Shown: positions 29,357 to 37,206 of the stretch, in pieces
How positions within the stretch are numbered: the stretch's first letter is position 1
How the letters are laid out: every line of letters begins with the position of its first letter
Position numbers and translations under genes: made by a program
NCBI RefSeq assembly: GCF_005577435.1
Contig: NZ_CP040396.1
Span: 633,501-697,500, forward strand
DNA length: 64,000 bases
Origin: Paenibacillus algicola
Lineage (GTDB): Bacteria > Bacillota > Bacilli > Paenibacillales > Paenibacillaceae
Direction: 5' to 3'
Notes under the pieces: model-generated
What the model saw: only the letters and a program-made list of their open reading frames with translations
Told to the model about the DNA's origin: nothing
Database searches by the model: none

Positions 29357-30048
29357 GGCAGATCGAGCCGGTACCCGGCTCCCCGAAGCGTGCGGATCAA
29401 CCGGTGCTCCTTATCTCCAAGCTTCTCGCGCAGAGAGCGGATATACACCTCTACAATATTGTCCTGGCCCCCGAAATCATAATCCCACACGAGGCTTAAA
29501 ATGTTACTCTTGCTGAGCACGGTGCCATTCTTCTGTATGAGCAGCCTGAGCAGATCATACTCTGTTGGAGAGAGCGCCAGTGGAGTACCTTCATAGGTAA
29601 TGCGGCGTTTGCGGTCATCCAGCCTGAAGGGGCCTGCAGTTACTTCGCCCAGCAGTCCCGGAAACTGATTCCGAACTCGGGCCAGAATGCGGGCCAGCAG
29701 CTCTTCGAAGCTGAAGGGCTTGGCCATATAGTCATCGGCGCCGATCCGCAGGCCCTCCACACGGTCCCCGACCTCATCGCGGGCCGTCAGCATGATGACG
29801 GCAGCGTCGCTGCCGGCGGCCTTCAGCTCGCGGCACACCTCCATGCCGTTCATGCCGGGGAGCATGACGTCCAGAATGATGACATGCGGCTGAAAGGCTT
29901 CCGCCGCCGCCAAGGCCTTGCGTCCGTCGTCCGCCAGCTTAATCTGACATCCTTCCCCGATCAATCCCATTTCGAGAAATTCTAAAATATGCGGCTCATC
30001 GTCCACCAGCAAAATCCGGACACCGCCTAAGGCTGCAGATGCTTTCAT
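29353..30048 (-). CDS. OmpR-family response regulator
   Basis: A 231-residue regulator. The receiver domain has ILLVDDEPH, phospho-acceptor Asp in ILDVMLPGMNG, MLTARDEV and the Lys in YMAKPFS. The C-terminal winged helix ends VYIRSLREKLGDKEHRLIRTLRGAGYRL. GGGAGGAATTAG precedes the ATG at 30048. It pairs with the kinase at 27839. No cognate promoter can be named from the sequence. Confidence 0.92.
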   Translation of the reverse strand: MKASAALGGVRILLVDDEPHILEFLEMGLIGEGCQIKLADDGRKALAAAEAFQPHVIILDVMLPGMNGMEVCRELKAAGSDAAVIMLTARDEVGDRVEGLRIGADDYMAKPFSFEELLARILARVRNQFPGLLGEVTAGPFRLDDRKRRITYEGTPLALSPTEYDLLRLLIQKNGTVLSKSNILSLVWDYDFGGQDNIVEVYIRSLREKLGDKEHRLIRTLRGAGYRLDLP

Positions 30049-30172
30049 TTACTAATTCCTCCCGTGCTTGTACCCATCGCTACACCTATCATACCGGAGC
30101 TTGCTGAAAAGCAGATGAAAAACAGAAAAATTTTCTCATAGCGATACTGAATAGCTCCTGCCCATAAAAGGA

Positions 30173-30201
30173 TTGACAAGCGCTTGACGCCATCCTATAC
30201 T
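30173..30201 (+). promoter_or_regulatory. Sigma-A promoter of the EamA transporter gene
   Basis: TTGACA (30173-30178), 17 bases, TATACT (30196-30201): a near-consensus vegetative promoter. Transcription should begin near 30208, giving a leader of about 115 bases. Confidence 0.75.
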
Positions 30202-30262
30202 TCATAATTGTTGAAATTCTAAAATTGAGGCTGTGGACTTTTCTAGAGCTAGCTCTATTTTC

Positions 30263-30308
30263 GCCACACCATTGTCATATAATGACAGTGGTGTGGCTAT
30301 TTTATTTC
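30263..30308 (+). terminator. Terminator-like hairpin in the leader of the EamA gene
   Basis: GCCACACCA (30263-30271) pairs with TGGTGTGGC (30289-30297) and TGTCAT with ATGACA inside; a T-rich stretch follows. It lies after the promoter and before the start codon, so it may be an attenuator. Confidence 0.6.
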
Positions 30309-30324
30309 AGAGGGGAAAGAAGCA

Positions 30325-31209
30325 ATGAAGCGATGGCATTATGCATGGATTGTTTTTTTGGGCGGCTGCTGCTATGGGGTGTTGTCCACCATGGTCAAGC
30401 TGGCATATGCTGCAGGCTTTACCGTAACCGAGGTCACGGGAAGCCAGTACGCGGTGGGCGCACTGCTCGCCTGGGTCGCCGTGATCATCACCGGAAGAAA
30501 GCGAGCCCGCTCCCGCTCCAGTCTTAAGCTGCTGCTCTCCGGCATTCCGTTTGGCCTGACCGGCATTTTCTATTATCAGTCTCTGCAGACGCTGAATGCG
30601 TCGCTGGCCATCGTCATCTTATTTCAGTTTGTCTGGATTGGCACGCTGTTTGAGTGGCTGTTCTACAAGAATAAGCCTTCGAGGCAGAAGCTTTTGTCCA
30701 TTCTGGTGCTGCTGGCCGGCTCGGTGCTTGCAGCGAATCTTCTGCAGAGCGGGGGGCTTGCGGCTTCCGCAGCAGGCATTCTCTGGGCGTTGCTGGCGTC
30801 GCTCACATTTACGGCGTTCATCTTTCTCAGCAGCGCAGTCGGCAGAGACACACCGGCAATGCTGAAGACGGCGCTGTTATCGACAGGCGGCATGATCACT
30901 GTATTTCTATGCTTTCCGCCCGTCTTTATCCTGGACCTTTCGACCGTAAGCGGAGTGGCTCCTTATGGATTTCTGCTGGGTCTGTTCGGCGTCGTGCTCC
31001 CGCCGCTGCTGTTCTCCATCGGCATGCCGCATGTCGGACCGGGGCTTGGCACTATACTGACGGCCTCCGAGCTGCCCGTAGCCGTTTCTATGTCTGCTCT
31101 CGTGCTGGGAGAGCCGGTAGCCTGGCTGCAATGGCTGGGGGTGCTGCTCATTTTGGGCGGTATTGTGATTGGCAACCGTAGAAGATCCCGGCCTTCGGCT
31201 GCAAGTTAG
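30325..31209 (+). CDS. EamA/DMT-family transporter
   Basis: A 294-residue membrane transporter of about ten segments made of two EamA repeats (about 5-135 and 150-288), with the family ending LGEPVAWLQWLGVLLILGGIVIGN. Such carriers move metabolites, often outward. AGAGGGGAAAG precedes the ATG. The strong promoter followed by a leader terminator implies conditional expression; the substrate is not evident. Confidence 0.85.
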   Translation: MKRWHYAWIVFLGGCCYGVLSTMVKLAYAAGFTVTEVTGSQYAVGALLAWVAVIITGRKRARSRSSLKLLLSGIPFGLTGIFYYQSLQTLNASLAIVILFQFVWIGTLFEWLFYKNKPSRQKLLSILVLLAGSVLAANLLQSGGLAASAAGILWALLASLTFTAFIFLSSAVGRDTPAMLKTALLSTGGMITVFLCFPPVFILDLSTVSGVAPYGFLLGLFGVVLPPLLFSIGMPHVGPGLGTILTASELPVAVSMSALVLGEPVAWLQWLGVLLILGGIVIGNRRRSRPSAAS

Positions 31210-31401
31210 CTGCTAAATAACAGTAATCCAACCATATAAATGGTATAAAAGAGACTTTAGTCCCTTGTTTTTGGTAAAAAGTGGAGTGGGTAACCATGTA
31301 CAATGTAGCATGCGTGCCCGGATGTCATCCCGATATAATGAGGGCGGGAGTACGGAGAGGGGCCGGATATCCCGATCAGACATCTGGGAGGAATACCGAA
31401 C

Positions 31402-32172
31402 ATGAACTTGAACATGATGAACAACTCCAGCAAACCGTGGAAAAAAATCTGCACAAGCGCGCTGCTTTCTGTCGCGATCGCCGGGGCTTTTGCCTTTGGT
31501 CCGGCACAACAGGCAGCGGCTGCCGCCTCAGCTGAGGCATCGGGCAATGTCTATCTGCGCAGCACGCCTTCTTCCGGAGGCAAGGTTGTGGACAAGATTT
31601 ATAAAGGCGACGATGTGAGCATTCTGGCGCAGTCGGGCGACTGGTATCGCATTCGTACCGGAGACGGGACGACGGGTTATGCTTCCACCAAATACATTGA
31701 GGCGGCCAATACGTCGGTTAAAGGCGTGTCGAGCAGCTCGAGCGTCGAGAAGGTCATTCAGTCGGGCATGAAATATTTGGGCACACCCTATGAATACGGA
31801 TCGAGCCGCAGCACAACCACCACGTTTGACTGCTCGGACCTGATGCGTCAAATCTTTATGGAGGGAGCGGATCTGAAGCTTCCGTCCGACTCACGCTCCC
31901 AGGGTGCCTACATTCAGGAGAAGGGGGCCGCGGTGTACAGCACCAGCCAGTTGAAGCGCGGGGATCTGGTATTCTTTATGAGCTACCGGGGCTCTTCTGC
32001 TTCAGCGTATGCCGGGGTGAACAAGTCATCGCAGAGAATTACCCATGTCGCCATGTACCTGGGAGATGGCAAGCTGCTGCACACGTACTCCAGCCAAGCC
32101 GGGGGAGTCATGGTTGATGACTTTGACGGCTCCTGGAAGTATCGCTTCCTGTTTGGCGGCTCTCCGCTATAA
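31402..32172 (+). CDS. Secreted NlpC/P60 peptidoglycan hydrolase with SH3 domain
   Basis: A 256-residue cell-wall enzyme: signal peptide (about 1-42, ending AAAA), an SH3-like domain (NVYLRSTPSSGGKVVDKIYKG..., about 49-100), a Ser-rich linker, then the NlpC/P60 domain with catalytic Cys in TFDCSDLMRQI, His in RITHVAMYLG and a later His in LLHTYS. It cuts D-Glu-type peptide bonds of peptidoglycan by family. GGGAGGAATAC precedes the ATG. Confidence 0.9.
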   Translation: MNLNMMNNSSKPWKKICTSALLSVAIAGAFAFGPAQQAAAAASAEASGNVYLRSTPSSGGKVVDKIYKGDDVSILAQSGDWYRIRTGDGTTGYASTKYIEAANTSVKGVSSSSSVEKVIQSGMKYLGTPYEYGSSRSTTTTFDCSDLMRQIFMEGADLKLPSDSRSQGAYIQEKGAAVYSTSQLKRGDLVFFMSYRGSSASAYAGVNKSSQRITHVAMYLGDGKLLHTYSSQAGGVMVDDFDGSWKYRFLFGGSPL

Positions 32173-32294
32173 AGCCTCTTAATCTATAGAGGAAATGGGT
32201 AAGGCCCGGTACATTTGCTTTTTCCGCTGGCATCCTTTAATGTGGACTCCGTAGAAAATGACGCTGTGCATATTAGCGCTAAACGAGGTGAAGC

Positions 32295-32501
32295 ATGAAC
32301 GGACAACAGCGATCCGCGATCCGGCCAGGCCTTGTGGTGGATATTGTTCTCAAGCAGCATCAGCGGACAGGACAGCTTACCCGCGGAGTGGTGAAGGATC
32401 TCTTAACGAACTCGCCAACCCATCCGCATGGGATCAAGGTCCGCCTCCAGGACGGTCAGGTTGGCCGGGTAAAGCATATTGTAACCGAAGGCTCCAGCTA
32501 A
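32295..32501 (+). CDS. ywbE: YwbE-family protein
   Basis: A 68-residue protein matching the conserved YwbE family throughout: IRPGLVVDIVLKQHQRTGQLTRGVVKDLLTNSPTHPHGIKVRLQDGQVGRV. No membrane segment. It reads as a small beta-barrel RNA- or protein-binding fold; the function is not established. GAGGTGAAG precedes the ATG and a terminator follows. Confidence 0.88.
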   Translation: MNGQQRSAIRPGLVVDIVLKQHQRTGQLTRGVVKDLLTNSPTHPHGIKVRLQDGQVGRVKHIVTEGSS

Positions 32502-32507
32502 ATAAAA

Positions 32508-32566
32508 AGCCGCTTCCAGAGCGCATGGATGAATTCGTAAATCCGTGCGTAAAGAAGCGGTTTTTT
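32508..32566 (+). terminator. Terminator after ywbE
   Basis: CCGCTTC pairs with GAAGCGG and an inner GCGCATGGAT/ATCCGTGCG stem follows; six T close it. Confidence 0.8.
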
Positions 32567-32668
32567 GTGTTTGATTTCGTGGTAAAACGTCTAACTCTAT
32601 ATATGAAGCGATAGTAAGATGTGCCCATAAACAGAACCAAGCACAGAGAGAAAGAGGTGACGGGACGA

Positions 32669-33424
32669 ATGGCTTACAACCTGCAGGATATCGCCCGTGT
32701 TTCCGGTGTCGGAGCTCCCAGGCTGCAGGAATGGATAAGGCAGGGATTGCTGCAACTGTCCCCGGATGAAGAGGGCAGCACCCGTTTTGAGGAACAGGAT
32801 CTGCTGAGATTGCAGCTCATCCTTTTAAATATGGAGCTACACATCCCTGCAAGTCAGCTGAAGCTGACGTTGGATGAGCAGGAGCAGGACATTGTCGCGG
32901 CGCTGCTGGCCCACAAGCAGAGCCTGATGGACAAGGTCCGCCGGCTCCAGATGATGACAGAGACGATTGACCGAACCCTGTCTGATCTGGAGAAGGGGGC
33001 GGGGCCGAATCCGGAGACCTGGCTTGCCGGGCTGGGCGGCCAAGGCGCTCCGGAGTCCGGCTATTTGAGCAATGACAGTCTACACATTGAAGAAGGCCCC
33101 TCGCAGGAGGGGCGGGAGGAGGACAGCCGCTGGTCCAAGGATGATTATTTGAGCACCCAGAAGGAAGCGGATGAGATTTATCTGGATCTATGCCGGGCCA
33201 TGGATTCCGGCCTGAAGCCGGAGCACCCGGAGGTGCAGAGCATCATTGACAGGCACTACCGCTGGGTAGGCCATTTCTACACGCCGAGTAAGAAGATATA
33301 TATTGATCTTGGAGAGCTGTACGTGGAGCAGGATGATTTCAAGAAGCTGTACGATGTCTATCATCCGCGCCTCGCCCACTATCTTCGGGATGCCATGAAG
33401 GTGTATGCCGAAGCCAGGTTATAG
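32669..33424 (+). CDS. Second MerR-family regulator with TipAS-like domain
   Basis: A 251-residue paralogue of the protein at 21261: N-terminal winged helix (YNLQDIARVSGVGAPRLQEWIRQGLL), a long helix, an acidic linker (about 140-165), and a C-terminal domain with DEIYLDLCRAMDSGL and IIDRHYRWVGHFYTPSKKIYIDLGELYVEQDDFKKLYD. Start at ATG 32669 after AGAGGTGA; an in-frame ATG lies 48 bases upstream. The recognition helix differs from usual MerR proteins (GAPRLQEW in place of TRALRYY). Confidence 0.75.
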   Translation: MAYNLQDIARVSGVGAPRLQEWIRQGLLQLSPDEEGSTRFEEQDLLRLQLILLNMELHIPASQLKLTLDEQEQDIVAALLAHKQSLMDKVRRLQMMTETIDRTLSDLEKGAGPNPETWLAGLGGQGAPESGYLSNDSLHIEEGPSQEGREEDSRWSKDDYLSTQKEADEIYLDLCRAMDSGLKPEHPEVQSIIDRHYRWVGHFYTPSKKIYIDLGELYVEQDDFKKLYDVYHPRLAHYLRDAMKVYAEARL

Positions 33425-33447
33425 TCCTGCACAACAGGACGGCATGC

Positions 33448-33927
33448 TTACAGAGTCTCCTGCAGAATACCGACGAACTCTTCCAGAAATTGCTGATCCT
33501 CCGGGCTGAACCGGTTCTTCATCGGGCTGTCGATGTCCAGCACGCCGAACAGCTTCCCGTCCTTCAGTACGGGAATGACAATTTCGCTGTTGGAAGCTGC
33601 ATCACAGGCGATATGTCCAGGGAAGGCATGGACGTCTTCCACGACGAGCGTCTTCAGGAGCGCCGCTGCTGTGCCGCATACGCCGCGGTTCAGCGGAATG
33701 CGAATGCAGGCAGGCAGTCCCTGGAACGGTCCGAGGACCAGCTCCTTGCCATCATAAATATAAAAGCCGACCCAGTTAATATCCTTCAGAAAATGCTGAA
33801 GCAAGGCTGAGGCGTTCGCCATATTGGCTACGCTGCTAGGCTCGTCGTGGATCAGAGCTTTGAGCTGTCCCAGAACCTGGGTATATTGTTCACTTGCTGT
33901 TCCTTCGTAAGGCATATTGTGGAACAT
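33448..33927 (-). CDS. msrC: Free methionine-(R)-sulfoxide reductase (GAF domain)
   Basis: A 159-residue GAF-domain enzyme that reduces free methionine-R-sulfoxide. Three family cysteines are present: GLPACIRIP, NRGVCGTAA and GHIACDAASNSEIVIP, as in fRMsr/YtsP. Also WVGFYIYDGKELVLGPFQG and the end GVLDIDSP..RFS.EDQ. AAGAGGTGATCC precedes the ATG. Single gene with an oxidative repair role. Confidence 0.9.
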   Translation of the reverse strand: MFHNMPYEGTASEQYTQVLGQLKALIHDEPSSVANMANASALLQHFLKDINWVGFYIYDGKELVLGPFQGLPACIRIPLNRGVCGTAAALLKTLVVEDVHAFPGHIACDAASNSEIVIPVLKDGKLFGVLDIDSPMKNRFSPEDQQFLEEFVGILQETL

Positions 33928-34089
33928 AAAGGGATCACCTCTTTATCAAATTAGAATTATTCTAAGATAGTATAAGCGGAAGAGATCGTCAAGAGGGGTT
34001 TGATGCCGGCTGATTATGCCTGTCCCGGAAAGGGTAATAAGTAAGGGATTGCAGGCCGCGGCCTAGAAGAGTGAAGGGAGATACAGCCA

Positions 34090-34398
34090 ATGCGTGCAGA
34101 TGTACAAAGCTTGTTTATCGGCATTCATATGCTTTACCACGCTCATCAACGGGATCTTACGATCAGCGATATGCAGCCAGAGCTGGAACGCCACGGCTAC
34201 AGAGTGGGAGACCGGGAAGTGAAATACGAGCTGGAGCGACTGACCCAGGAGAACTACCTGACGTCGCATGGTGAAGGCTACAGCATTACCGGAGCAGGAA
34301 TTGAAGAGTTTAAAGAAATTCAGCGTAAGCTAAAGGAATTATGCGGTGAAGTGCTGCAGCCTGTAGATAAAGGCCAGGCAGCCGATACGCTGGCGTAA
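34090..34398 (+). CDS. Small winged-helix-like protein of unknown function
   Basis: 102 residues, not assigned to a named family. The pattern LFIGIHMLYHAHQRDLTISDMQPELERHGYRVGDREVKYELERLTQENYL looks like a winged helix with the wing in TSHGEGYSITGAGIEEF, as in PadR-like regulators. GAAGGGAG precedes the ATG and a perfect terminator follows. Could be a small transcriptional regulator. Confidence 0.7.
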   Translation: MRADVQSLFIGIHMLYHAHQRDLTISDMQPELERHGYRVGDREVKYELERLTQENYLTSHGEGYSITGAGIEEFKEIQRKLKELCGEVLQPVDKGQAADTLA

Positions 34399-34434
34399 TG
34401 CAGGTCATATAAGCTGCATCGGCTTTCAAACTTA

Positions 34435-34480
34435 AACAGCCTCTGTCAAGACGGATTGTCTTGACAGAGGCTGTTTTTTT
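34435..34480 (+). terminator. Terminator between convergent genes
   Basis: An 18-base arm (34435-34452) pairs perfectly with 34458-34475, followed by T-run. Confidence 0.85.
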
Positions 34481-34492
34481 AGGTGTTTGGAG

Positions 34493-35509
34493 CTACAGGC
34501 TGGAAATCGAATCCGGAAAGAGCGGGACGCGCGCCGACGGGTCAGTCGATTCCTTTGCAGCCCCTAATGACTCTAGAGCAGACTTAGACGCGGCGGAGGC
34601 TTCACCAAGATATTCCCGGATAAAGGACCGAACCTCCTCGCGGTACTGCTGGGGATGGACATGGTAGGCTGCGGCATGATTTGCGCCTTCAATCAGCAGA
34701 AGCCGTTTGGGACCCTGCTTGGCTTCGTACATGTCCATGCTCATGTGAGTGGGAACATAATTATCGCGGGAGCCGTGAATAAAAAGCACAGGAAGCGGAC
34801 TTTGCTGCACGCTGCGGATGGGACTGACCTGCTCGAAGCTAAAGCCTGCTTTTTTGCGGATCCGGTTGTTAACCCATTTCAGGAAATGAACAGGCAGCCT
34901 GTTCAGCTTCGTAATCTGATGCTTCATCAGCTCGCTGAGATCCGAGTAAGCACAGTCGGAAATGACGAGCTTCACCTGGGGTGGGACGTCCAGGGATAAG
35001 TACTCCAGCACCGTGCCGCCGCCGAGAGATTGACCATGAAGACCGATTTCGAGCTCCTCGCCATAATGCTCAAGCAGCCAGTTCACCCAAGCCTGCACAT
35101 CATATTTCTCCTGATAGCCGTACGTAGTAAAGCGGCCCTCGCTCTGCCCGTGACGGCGCTGGTCGATCAGCAGCACATTGAATCCTTCCTCCGTAAACAT
35201 ATCCAGGAACTGGGTGGAGAAAGCCCGGGAGCCGGTGTAGCCGTGCACGATAATCATCCATCGCTTGGAGCGGGGATGCGGTGCTATGGCGGCGCCGGAT
35301 AGCTTAAACCCGTCGATGCTCTGCAGGGTAACCTCGGTCTTGGCCAGTGCCTCGTAGCGGTCCCGGCTGTACAGTCCCAGACCTTCCAGGATGGTAAACA
35401 GCCGCAGGTCGTTCTTGACCCTCATCTGCGTAATTTGAACGTACCCGAACTGCGTGATGGCTGCAGTCAGCATGACCATCAGGATGACAATCGTAATCGC
35501 AATATACAT
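34493..35509 (-). CDS. Membrane-anchored alpha/beta hydrolase
   Basis: A 338-residue serine hydrolase with one N-terminal membrane segment (YIAITIVILMVMLTAAITQF). Catalytic pieces: oxyanion VHGYTGS, nucleophile elbow GLHGQSLGGG, Asp in FIHGSRDNYVP and His in GANHAAAY. Start at ATG 35509 ten bases after AAAGGAGG. A paralogue is at 56108. By architecture it acts outside or at the membrane surface on an ester or lipid; substrate unknown. Confidence 0.85.
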   Translation of the reverse strand: MYIAITIVILMVMLTAAITQFGYVQITQMRVKNDLRLFTILEGLGLYSRDRYEALAKTEVTLQSIDGFKLSGAAIAPHPRSKRWMIIVHGYTGSRAFSTQFLDMFTEEGFNVLLIDQRRHGQSEGRFTTYGYQEKYDVQAWVNWLLEHYGEELEIGLHGQSLGGGTVLEYLSLDVPPQVKLVISDCAYSDLSELMKHQITKLNRLPVHFLKWVNNRIRKKAGFSFEQVSPIRSVQQSPLPVLFIHGSRDNYVPTHMSMDMYEAKQGPKRLLLIEGANHAAAYHVHPQQYREEVRSFIREYLGEASAASKSALESLGAAKESTDPSARVPLFPDSISSL

Positions 35510-35764
35510 TCCACATGGGCCTCCTTTCACCGAAAATCGCCGCGCGTCTCTCATCAGGTTTCATATTGACGAATTCATAAGGCATCACTCAATATAGAGT
35601 CATCCGCTAACGGCAGCTTTTTTGTTCGTGAACCGTGGTGGATCATCCGGATTTATATCATTACACTTGGCTTAGTATGGCCGAAAAGGCAAAAAAGAAG
35701 TCAAAAACTTTTAAACCTGAAACTACGGTTTCGAACCAATGTGCAGTGAAAGAAGGGGACAAAA

Positions 35765-36523
35765 ATGCTGATCCAATACGAAGCAGGCAGCAGCCTGCTG
35801 CATCGCTGGGACCCGCTCGGAAAGCTGGCGGGACTCCTGTGTATTGCGGTTATGGCTATGCTGTGGAAGGGAACCGCCAGCCAGCTGCTGCTGCTCGGGC
35901 TGTGCATTGTGGCAGCCAGGTGGGGCGCCGGGATGTCGTGGCGGCGCATGTACCGCGGGGTGCGGTTGATTGCGGCGGTGGCGCTGCCTTATTTTCTGCT
36001 CACGGCTTTGACCGTGTCTGGGGAAACGGTATGGCTGACGTGGGGGCCGCTGCGGCTGACCGTGGAGGCAGTAGACCAGGCCGGGGAAATGAGCCTGCGA
36101 ATGATCAGCCTGTTTCTGTCCTCTCTGACTTATATCGCTACAACAAATCCACAGGAGCTGGTGGCGGAGATGGTGCAGCGGCTGCGTATTCCTTATCGCT
36201 TTGCGTTTGGCATTTCCACGGCGTTAACCTTTCTTCCTATGCTGGAGGAGGAGGGGGAGATGATCCGGGCAGCCCAGCAAGTGCGGGGAGGGCGGCCGCC
36301 GAAGGGATTGAAGGGAAGACTGGCCTGGGGGGCAAGATTCATTGCTGCCGTGCTGCTGAACAGCCTGCGCAGAGTGCAGCAGACGGCGGGAGCGATGGAG
36401 TCTAAAGGCTTTACTGCTTATTCCCATAGGACCTTTCGGAACAAGAGCGTGATCCCATGGTGGAGCCTGCCATTATTCCTGCTCATGGCGGGTTTGACGG
36501 TATGGACGGGCATCTACATGTAG
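35765..36523 (+). CDS. ykoC: ECF transporter transmembrane (T) component, YkoC-like
   Basis: A 252-residue EcfT/CbiQ-type protein that couples the ATPase to the substrate-binding subunit. About five hydrophobic segments and the two short coupling helices with Arg/Gly motifs (AQQVRGG and MESKGF). First of three genes, T-S-A, matching YkoC, YkoE, YkoD. GAAGGGG precedes the ATG. The YkoCDE system imports a thiamin precursor in relatives; no TPP riboswitch is visible here. Confidence 0.8.
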   Translation: MLIQYEAGSSLLHRWDPLGKLAGLLCIAVMAMLWKGTASQLLLLGLCIVAARWGAGMSWRRMYRGVRLIAAVALPYFLLTALTVSGETVWLTWGPLRLTVEAVDQAGEMSLRMISLFLSSLTYIATTNPQELVAEMVQRLRIPYRFAFGISTALTFLPMLEEEGEMIRAAQQVRGGRPPKGLKGRLAWGARFIAAVLLNSLRRVQQTAGAMESKGFTAYSHRTFRNKSVIPWWSLPLFLLMAGLTVWTGIYM

Positions 36524-36626
36524 ATTGTTAACCGTTGTATAATAAAAATAGGTTGACGAATGCAGGGGGAAGGCGGCACAATGGGATTTATCAAGCTAAC
36601 TGAATTGAAATGGGGGAACTGAACTT

Positions 36627-37199
36627 ATGCAAGCATCCAGAAAATTTACGACTCAGGATATTGTCCTGATGGCCATGCTGGCCGCGGTCAATGGCGTGCT
36701 GACGATGTACCTGAGCCCGGTGAACAAGCTGCTGACAAGCCTGGGAGGACCGATTGCCACTTCTGTCACTACAGGGCTGTATATCGTGTATGGCCTGCTC
36801 GCCTATTACATTATCCGTAAGCCGGGAACAGCGGCCATTACCTTCATGATCGGCGGTACCATTCAGGCATTGACGGGACCGACTTACGGCATTCCGGCCT
36901 GTTTTACCGCGGCAGCCTGTTATGCGGTCGTTGCTGAGGGTCTCTTCGCCGCATTCCGTTACAAGAAATGGAGCACTGGCGTAATGATGCTGGCCGGCGG
37001 TGCGCTCGTGCCGCTGTGGTTCGTATTCGCGGCGCAGATGTTCAAATATACTGCCTGGCCTGCTGGCGTCCTGGCGGCGGCACTGGCCGTGCGCATTGTG
37101 AGCGGTGTCGTGCTGTGCGGCCTGCTGGCGAAGGTCATCGGCGATGCCGTGGAGAAGACCGGACTGCTCCGCCGGTTTGCACTGGGCATGAAGGGCTAG
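36627..37199 (+). CDS. ykoE: ECF transporter substrate-binding (S) component, YkoE-like
   Basis: A 190-residue membrane protein with about six hydrophobic segments, resembling YkoE (FTTQDIVLMAMLAAVNGVL at the start, TFMIGGTIQALTGPTYGIPACF in the middle). It binds the vitamin-type substrate, probably hydroxymethylpyrimidine or a thiamin relative by family. GGGGGAACTG precedes the ATG. It is placed between the T and ATPase genes. Confidence 0.8.
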   Translation: MQASRKFTTQDIVLMAMLAAVNGVLTMYLSPVNKLLTSLGGPIATSVTTGLYIVYGLLAYYIIRKPGTAAITFMIGGTIQALTGPTYGIPACFTAAACYAVVAEGLFAAFRYKKWSTGVMMLAGGALVPLWFVFAAQMFKYTAWPAGVLAAALAVRIVSGVVLCGLLAKVIGDAVEKTGLLRRFALGMKG

Positions 37200-37206
37200 T
37201 GTCCGG

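Noticed and set aside
35560..35764. A TPP riboswitch before the YkoC-like gene
   Set aside because: The conserved CUGAGA and other TPP core segments are absent.
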